A stretch of DNA of 45,511 nt from Euprymna scolopes. Its lineage: Eukaryota > Mollusca > Cephalopoda > Sepiida > Sepiolidae. Made by a program: the position numbers and the translations under genes. The stretch is from assembly GCA_024364805.1 (NCBI GenBank), contig CM044488.1:48166977-48212487 (forward strand), read 5' to 3'. Positions 33,701 to 43,200 of this stretch are shown one piece after another (position 1 is the stretch's first letter; every line of letters begins with the position of its first letter). The notes under the pieces were generated by a model. The model saw only the letters and a program-made list of their open reading frames with translations. It did not search any database and was not told where the DNA came from.

Positions 33701-34223
33701 TGAAAACCACACAACAAATGGTTTTCTTATTTTGTTCAATTTTGTTTGACAAAAAAAACTTTAAAAAAGAAAACTGCAACTTGTTTATTTATTTTTTCAC
33801 TTAAAAAAATGTTACAAAATAAAACAAATTGTTACGTCTTTGTTTCTTTTTATTTTCATTGTATTTTTTTTTTTTTCTGGTGATTTTATTATTTTTAAAT
33901 GTTTTCTTTAGTACTTTTCTTAAGTAGCGTTGTTATGCTTTAATAATCAGCTACGCTTGGCAAAAGCCGGCATGTTTTGAACAAAACCAAGCAGCCAGTT
34001 AGTTACATCTGGTTCAAATTCTGCACAAGTACCTAATAATCTACCATTGTATTGATAATAATAATTAAAAAAAAAAAAAAAATTGCAGATCATGTTTGCA
34101 TATTTTGGTTGATTACTTCTAAGCACAAATAAATCTTTTATAAGTACAACTTTTAGTTGTTTTTGTTTCTCCATTTTTGTTTGTGTAAGAACAATTAAGA
34201 CCAATAAATTACTCATGGGAATA

Positions 34224-34276
<53 letters not shown>

Positions 34277-37200
34277 TCAATTTCTATGTTTTTGTTTCCG
34301 TTTCATTCATAGATGCCCAAAAATGCCCTTCCTGGCAATTACAAAGTGAAGGTTGAAGGTCAACTCTCAGATAACCCAGCAGGGTTTGTGTTTTACAGAG
34401 AGGCTGATGTGCTCTTTGATTCCAAACAAGCCTCTGTATTTATTCAGATGAGCAAACCGGTTTATTGTCAGGGACAGAGAGGTAAGTTTTAGTTATGCAC
34501 ATGTGTATGTGGCGTGGAGACAGGACAGTGTGGGGAGCATGTCCATGTTCTAGAATGGAGAATGGTGGGATAGAGCAGGGTGCAATGTGAATGTGGGGAA
34601 TATTGGAGCTAGGGGTTCATGGTCAATGGTGGAGTAGGGCAAGGTGTGACGTGGGTGTTGGCAGTACTTCGCTAGGGGCTCATGGGCAGTGCCTAAGTCT
34701 ATAATAGAAGGCCCGCCTTGAATATACTCTTGGTAAATAAACAAATCTGTTAATTTGTATTGTGCGTATTATTCAAACTGCTGTTCTCATCTTGAATATT
34801 CTGACAACATTTTGGTCGATATAGTCTTCAACTTTCTTCAGGGGCATCTGTATGGAACTTTGAAAGGAACACTTTATTCAATCTACAGGGGAGCTTGATC
34901 TAGTAATGAGAACATCAGTTCAAATAATACAAATTATCAATCCTCATCTAAAAAATTTGACAAATATTCTCATCTTGATTATTATTTTCACAATGTTTGA
35001 GCCAATGTGACTATCAAACTTCTTCAGGTGCAATTCGAGAATTTTTTTGTCCAACTCCAGAAATTTTACAGGATTTCAAACTGAACCCTTTATTTCTTAT
35101 TAGAATGGTTCAATAGAAAATGTTGCTTAACAATCAGTTCTAAATAAGTCTTTTGAAGGTTCAATCCTTACTACAGGTGGTAATATATAAGAATAGCGAA
35201 ATAACATGTCTACCCAGTCATGGCTGACAAAATGAGAACAATCTATTATCATAGATTAAAAAAAAAGGGTTCAGTTTGGAATTTCATCCCTTAGATTCCC
35301 AAATTTGAAAAGATAAACATGGTTGCCAGAATTCACATCAAGAGCAAGTGGTGCAAGAAGTGATGTGTTACGTTACACCTCCAAAAGCAAACCTCTCTCT
35401 TTTCACCACCAATATTCAAATTCTCCTTTTACCTAACTTGAGATAAATGGTTCTCTTCTTAAGGAAGTCTCTCGCTTTGACAAGCCCCTCGGACAGATTT
35501 TCGCTTTAAATTTGAAATGGAAGAAATATCAAATCCATTGCTAAAGAGATTGGAATAATGATTGGATCATTGTACTGCTCTAAAAGGTACCTGATTCCTG
35601 GAGCAATCCTCTACCTGCATAAAAGTCAGGTTTGACCCGAGATTTGGTACTGCTGCTCCATTTGAAGAGATGCTGCTCAGAGCATTCTTATTTGCCTTTG
35701 ATGTGAGTACAGAAATAAACTGTGCAATCTGATCTGATGAGGTGATATCTACTCTTCCTAGCAGCCTGTTTATCACAGAACAAACGTTACTAGTCTTTTT
35801 CTACTCTATCGATATTTCTGTGATAGGTGCTTAAGCTCAGGTGCTCCCATTTCCTGTAATATCTTAGCAGAAAAATCTTGCTTTCAACATTGCAAAGTAT
35901 TCTCTATTCTTCCTTCACATACCTAAAATCAAATAAAACTTTGAACAAAGTTTCTTTCCAAGAACTCCCCACCTGAGGAACACATTACCATGGAAATGGT
36001 TTCCTGCACACTCATTTTCAAGTTCAATGTCAAAAAATGTCTTGTAGTCTATCTTTTCATAGTACTGTTACATTATTCAACTTTCACTAACCTTTATTCT
36101 CAAGTAACTTTTGGCCTTGGTAAATGATGAACTATTATTGTAAAAAAAAAAAAATAGGCTGAAATATGTGAATATAGAAGAGAATAGTAGTTTGAACAAT
36201 TCCTATATTAATCCTGAACTGAAAAATTCTGAAAGATGAATATATTAATATTTTTAATTACCAAAAGTGAGAGTTATCCAATTTTAATGAAATTTTTCAA
36301 AATTTATTTAATGTTTTATCAGTTTTTCAAAAGAGCACAAGTTTGGCAATATTAAAGTTTAAGCTAGATTAACAATGCTATTCTTTATATGTCTTTATAG
36401 AGTACCTGCTGGACCTACTCGGCAAAACCTGGGGAATCATTACTATTTTATTAGCTCAATTTTTTTTAAATTACGAAAATAAATGTGTAAAAAGCTTGAA
36501 ATGGAAGCTGGCAACTGACGTTTTTACCTAAAAGTGAAAATAAGAGATATGTCCCTTACATTTTGAACATTTTAGGCAATTATTTAAAATTATCTTCCTT
36601 ATAATATTGCTTGCTGGAATAATTATTGTCAAAAAGAAACAGAAGAAAATTACGCTTTACCGTAAAGAACCTCTTGCAATGAAGAAATGGCTAGTTAGAA
36701 TAAAATATGGATTTGTCAGATTCATATTTTTATTTAGGTCTAAGATGAAAACATATATCATATTACTCGGAGTACTCATCTTTATTAACTAACTGAAACA
36801 AATTTGCACTCATAAATAAATGCCTTTCTCATTCCTGGACTCCATATTACCATTTTTATAATGCTCTGCACTTTTCAAGCAAATTGAATTTCTGAACTAA
36901 TCCACAAAAGGTCATGCCTCAGAATTATTTTGTCTGCACATAGTCCTTTTTATTGAGTGTAGCTGTTTGTAATCTAATTACTAAGCTTGAGATCCTAGAA
37001 CAAGCCAAATCATCAAACATGCTCATTAGGGCCCAACTGCAGTGGGTAGGTAATGTCATCCCATGAAAGAATACTGCATACCAAGGCCCTTGTTGTATGG
37101 AGAACTTCAGAAAAGAAAGAAAAACCATGGTTAGGCAAAAAAAAAAAAAAAATGCTACAATGGTGTGGACTTGGACCAAAGGAATCGGAAGGCTGTACCA

Positions 37201-40200
37201 ATTATCGATCAAACTGGTGAACCACTGTTCACAAAGATACTGTCACCTTTGAGGATGCTCATTGTCAAAGGTTTGTTACTGCCAAAGATCAGCGCCACAG
37301 AGCATCAACAGCATTGATATAAACTACAGACTTTTGGTGCCCCGACTGTGTCAGATCCTGTGCCTTCAGCCTGGGATTTGCGCAGCCACCTCCGAAAACA
37401 CAGATGAGTTGTCAAAACAAAGAGTCTTCTTCGAACACAATGGACTACCAACAAACAAAATAAAGGTGTTTATAATACCTAAGATTGCAGGTTAGCGCAA
37501 AATACACAAAGGCATGGCGGTTGCACATGTATAGAAGCAACATTCTTGTCTGAGAGATTTCTTGTTTACAACATAGCAAATCCATCTGCACAAATATATT
37601 TTACTAACATGTATTGCCAGTAAAGTCACCCACCAATATTTATCAAAAGTGTAATAAAGAGATGAAGGGACAAATGGATAGACAGTGAGATAATATAAAA
37701 GAGATGTTTTGACATATCTAAATAAAATAAACAGAAAATGTTAGAAATTTTCTTTATATATCAATAGATTTTAAGTTAATCAAATTCTTTGACAATTTGA
37801 ACTTTAAAAAAAAGATTTTTCTTTTTTCTTTCTCTTCAGTGAATTTCCGTGTGATTCCAGTTTTTCCAGACTTAATGCCACGTTATGACAGTTTGACGAT
37901 ATATGTAATGGTAAGGTCCTCAAAATTTTTTTCAATTTGATTACAAAATTAAAAAAAGTTTTTTCCTAAAAACATGATTGTTTATTTATCATGATGATTA
38001 AAAGAAAGCCAAGTTTGGATTTTTCATTTGCAGTCATATTTTTGACATTATGTATTGAATGATTGACCAGTGCAAAGCATTACTTTGGTATGATTTACAG
38101 TATTTGGATCATTGCTCCATCTTCATAGAAGGGAGATGTCTTATTGGCTGTATTTAGTATTTATTTGTACTTGAATCAGTTTTCACTAGAAGTGAGCTTT
38201 TTCGACATCCAGGTATTATAGCACGTTTCTTACTACATTCCATTGTTTCTGGTCCATGGAAGCATCAGTGATAATTTGAAGCCAGTACTTTGTCCAGCGT
38301 TCGGAACCATAGACAACTTGAGATTCTGGCTTCATTTATCTCATGCCCAAGCCCTGAATGTCTTCACATGACCCCGCCCCAGGTCCCATACTACAACCAT
38401 GCAAGGATTTCCCAACGCATAAATAGCTTAGTCCCTTTATTTTTACCCCCACCCCCACCTTTCTCTCCCTCTTTGGCATAAATTGTCTCCAGCAAATTCC
38501 CTCATCCCACCATACACTTTGCCCACAGCAGCTGACCTTATTCTTGAAAAAGAGATGCCTTCCCCATTCATTATGGCTCATTGATGCTGAAAGGCAAACA
38601 GTGTCGCACATATTCTGTTCCTGAGACCCATTTGTCTATTCAAATCCTCCTCTGATTCAAGGATCTAATACCATCTAATAGCTTTTTGGTTTTCTCACCA
38701 CAACCGCATAGGATTAAATTTCCACAAAGTGTTCATCTTTTGTATCATTTTTTTTAAACCCTGAAACCAGCTATTCACATCCTTCACTGCAGGATTTTTA
38801 CAAAAGAACTTTTCACACTTGGATTTACCCGACGCGGTTTGACTTTTCATTTCCTCTCTTCTCGCATCCTCTATTTTTACAAACATCTACACAAACAATT
38901 TATACAAACTTTTTTTTACAAACAATATTTTACATTCCGTGACCACAATCATGGAATGCAGTTTCAGAAATGATAAAACCAGCAAAACTTCTAGTCCCAC
39001 TGTCTATGTTTTGCTAATTAGTTTAAATTCCTCTGAAGAGAAGAATCCATACATTCTGTGAAACTATCTGTTGTGAAGTGAGAACAAAAGACATGTTTAC
39101 CTAGAATAAAGGCTTTAATGAACTAATAGAAAATACTAGAGAGTACACAGTGAGGAGAGATAATTAGACAACACTGTACAAAATATGAGAGTTTTAATAT
39201 TATGACATTCTCTCCTTCTCAAAAGAATGGAAGTTATAATATTAAAGTTATAGTATTAATTAAAGTTATAGTATTAATTAAAGTTATAGTATTAATTAAA
39301 GTTATAGTATTAATAAAAGTTAATTTGTCACAGTCATTGATAACGTGATGACTTTCGACATTCGCGTAAGGATCGTCTTAGGGTCTCTGGGCATTCAGGT
39401 TTAGGAGGGGGGGGGTGATAATTCCTCCAGGTCCATAGGTACCATGGGGGAAGGTTTAGGTTCAGAAATGGAAAAATCAGCATCAGGATCAATGGGTATT
39501 GGAGAAGATATCTCAGGTGTTGTATTTTGTTCTTCGGTAGAAGTTGGATTAGCTAAGTTATTCTCAGCGCAAGGATTGTTCGACTTTTCTGGATGAACTA
39601 AGGTTTCAGTTGGGTCAGCTTTTTAGATAGTCAAGTTTCCAATGGGAGCTAGGTCATGTAGAGAGACCGTAGACTCTTGTCCTTCATTAAACTGCACGTG
39701 GGCATACTGAGGGTTTGCTTCTAAAAATTGTACCTCATCGACCAAGGGTTCATATTTACTAAGCTGAATATGATGACGCAGTAATACAGGTTCTGGTACA
39801 GTTAGCCAAGAGGGTAGAGAATGACCACTAAGTGACTTCTGTTGGTAGGAAAATAGTCTCTCGTGAGGAGTAGCATTAGTCGCAATACACAGAGATCTGA
39901 TTTGGGAAATACAGTCTCCCACTGTGACTCTTTGAGGTTATATAGTTTTCCATATAACGTCATTGTATCGCTCACGTTGTCCATTTCCTCGAGGGTTGTA
40001 AGGAGTAGTCCGGCTAATTGCTATGCCTAAACTTGTGAGATACTCCCATAGGTCTTTGGATACAAATGAAGTTCCTCGATCCGAGTGGATGTATGAGGGT
40101 GTCCCAAACATTGTAAAAATTTGGAATAAACATTCGATTGCTACATTAGTAGTTGTATTTGCACAAGCAAAAGCAAATGGAAAACGTGAGTACTCATCCA

Positions 40201-43200
40201 CTACTACTAGTAGGTACCGGTTCTTCGATGTAGATGGGAGCGGTCCTTTGAAATCTATGTTGAGTTTTTCCATTGGCTGAGTAGCTTTGATAAGAGGGGT
40301 TGAGTTTGGAGAGTGGAACCTTGGTTTCCATCGTGCACATATGGAGCATTTGGCACACACTTTCTTGATTTCTTCTATCAAATAAGGAAGATTTCAAACT
40401 TTCACAAAATGTGCTATTCATGTGATTCCCGGGTGGCAGAGAGACACGTGGATATCTGATAGTTTAGCTTTGTTGTTGATAGCTCCACAACAAGCTCGTG
40501 AGAGTGCATCAGCAGAAATGTTATTTCTTCCTGGTTGATACATGATATCATAATTGTAGCATCCCAATTCCATTCTCCACCTTTGAATTTTATTGTTTTT
40601 AATTTTTCCGAGTCTTTTTGAATTGAACATGTAGTTCACGGCTTCTTGGTCAGTAACTATTATGAAACGCCTGGCAGATAGGTAGTGTGACCACTTTTTG
40701 ATAGCTTCCACAATAGCATACGCTTCTTTTTCGACGGAAGCATGTTTGCATTCAGCGTGAGTAAGAGTCCTCGAAAAAAAGGCAACTGGTCGACCAGCTT
40801 GATTGAGAGTGGCCGCTATAGCAGTATCTGAGGCATCAGTTTCAACCACTAGGGGAAGATCTTCATTGAATGGAGCAGAGCTTTTCTGATTTTGTCTTTG
40901 ATGTTATTGAAGGCCTTCTTAGATTTTGTGTTGATGGGAAAAGTCATTGTTAAGAGGTTTTATTTTCTTGGAGAATTTAGATATCCATTGCAAATAATAT
41001 GAAAATAATCCAATGACTCGGCGCATAGCAGCCTTGTCTTTCAGAAAAGGTAGTCCCTAGAGTGGTCATAGTCATTCACCATCTGGTTTAATTGTTCTGT
41101 GTGTTATTGTGTAACCAAGGAAATCTATTAAGGTAGCTGACAATATAGACTTTGCTTCATTGAAAGTCAGGTTATGGACCTGAGCAACTTTCTGAAATTT
41201 TGCAAGATTTTTGTCATGCTCCTTTTGGGTATTCCTGACTATAAATATATTGTCAACATATGCATGAACTCCCTGCAACTTATGTTGCTTAATGATGCTG
41301 TCCATCATTCTTTGGAAACAAGCGACACCATTAGTGACATCCAACGGAACTCTACAAAACTGATATAATTTTCCGTTTGCCTCAAAGGCAGTGTAGATTT
41401 TCTCTTCCTCTTGAATGGGTATCTGGTGATACGCACTCTTTAAATCCAGGGAGCTGTAAATTTTATATCTGGAAATTTCAGCAGCAAGATCATCCATCCC
41501 TGGTAGAGGGTAAGCGTCAAATGATGTGAATCTATTGATTGTTCGACTGTAATCAACAACCAATCTTTTTCTGTGACGCTCACCAGTAACTATTAAAACT
41601 TGGGCTCTCCAAGGTGAGGTATTTTCTTCAATTACTCCTGGAGCATTTTTTCAATTTCTGACCATATAAATTGTTTATCTTGATTTTCAAGCCTCCTAAA
41701 TTTACAGTCCGGAGAAAGGTTTGCGAAAAGAGATGGTGTTTCTACTAAAGCAGACTGTACATTGCAGGAAACAGAGCTAGAGATTTGGAGACTTCCATTA
41801 TGACCACCAAAGTTAAAAGAAACACTAGAATACTGCCTCATGAAGTCTCGGCCGAGAATGACATCATTGTAAAGATCTGGTAAAATTTCAAATTTTGTGT
41901 TAGCGTACCACTCGCCTTGTAAATTGATGTTGACGGTATACTGTTCTTCACTGGAGCATTAAGTGACGAGGTCATATGTACCCTTCCAGTAGCTGGTTGT
42001 ACTTTCAATTTATTTTTATTAAGTCTTCCGAGATGAAGGATCCAGATCTCCCAGTGTGTATCATAGCTGTTGCTTCAGTTTTCTCGACTAGAATGTATAC
42101 AGAAGTTGGTTCTAAACTACCTGAAGAAGAAGCAGATGTATTTTCAAAAATAATTGTTTTTCTTTGTTGGATGATCAGACAATATGGACATAAGCTTGTG
42201 TGATTGTGTAGATGCTGACATGGCTTGAGATTGAATGGAAGCAGATGTAGATTTCTGAGAATTTTGACACGCCCTTGTGAATTGACCTTTAGCATGGTAT
42301 TTTTTAGAAATGGCGGACCTCGCTGGACAAAATTTCCGATTGTGTCTGGAATACTTGCAAAAGTAGCAAGTAGATTTAGTTTTTATGAAAGCAGAAGTAT
42401 CACAAAATTCATCCTCAAATTTATTATGATAGATTTGTTCATCATTAACAGTAGCCACCATGACATAAGAACGAGTGTAAGATTCAGAATGAGCATAGGA
42501 TTCGGAATTTTTCTGTGCTGAATAATGAGCTCTAGCTTGGTCGATGGCCGTATTTAAATCAAGTGTTCTATTCTCAAGCAATCTCTGCCAGATAGAGTGG
42601 GAACGTAAACCAGTAATGAGGCGTCTGACGCAAGCATCTCTATTTTCAATAGCATTAACTGCCTGAAAGTCACAATCTTTAGCTAACAACAGTAGTGATT
42701 GTACGTATTCATCGATGTTTTCATCGTCTTTTTGTCTTCGAGTTGACAATGTATGTCTAACGAAAATCTTGTTAGTGGGTTTTATATATAAATTATATTT
42801 AGTGGGTTTTATATATAAATTATATTTAGTGGGTTTTATATACAAGTCACTGAGATGATTCAGAGCAGAGGCATACATCATATGTTCTGCGATGTATTCA
42901 TATACGTTGGGAGAAACATAATTTATCAAAATGTCTAACCTGTCAATGTCAGTTGTGTTCTCGGTGGTTGTTCTTCGTATGAGAGACTATATAGTCTGAA
43001 GCCAATGTTTAAATATTTTCTTTGCGCCGGTCGAGCTAGGAGAGATATTCAGATGATTAGGAGTTAAAAATTTGTCTATATATATATATATTTTTTTTTT
43101 TTATTAGTTCATTAAATTGTTGTGAAGTGAGAACTAAAGACACGTTTACCTCGAATAAAGGCTTTAATGAACTAATAAAAAATGCTAGAGAGTAAACAGC

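Noticed and set aside
35735-35760. CTGATGAG as the core of a hammerhead ribozyme
   Set aside because: No matching GAAA core and stems at the required distances were found.
36607-36792. 61-codon ORF with a hydrophobic C-terminus as a small membrane protein
   Set aside because: It lies inside intron 3 in AT-rich DNA, with no homologue recognised and no initiation context.
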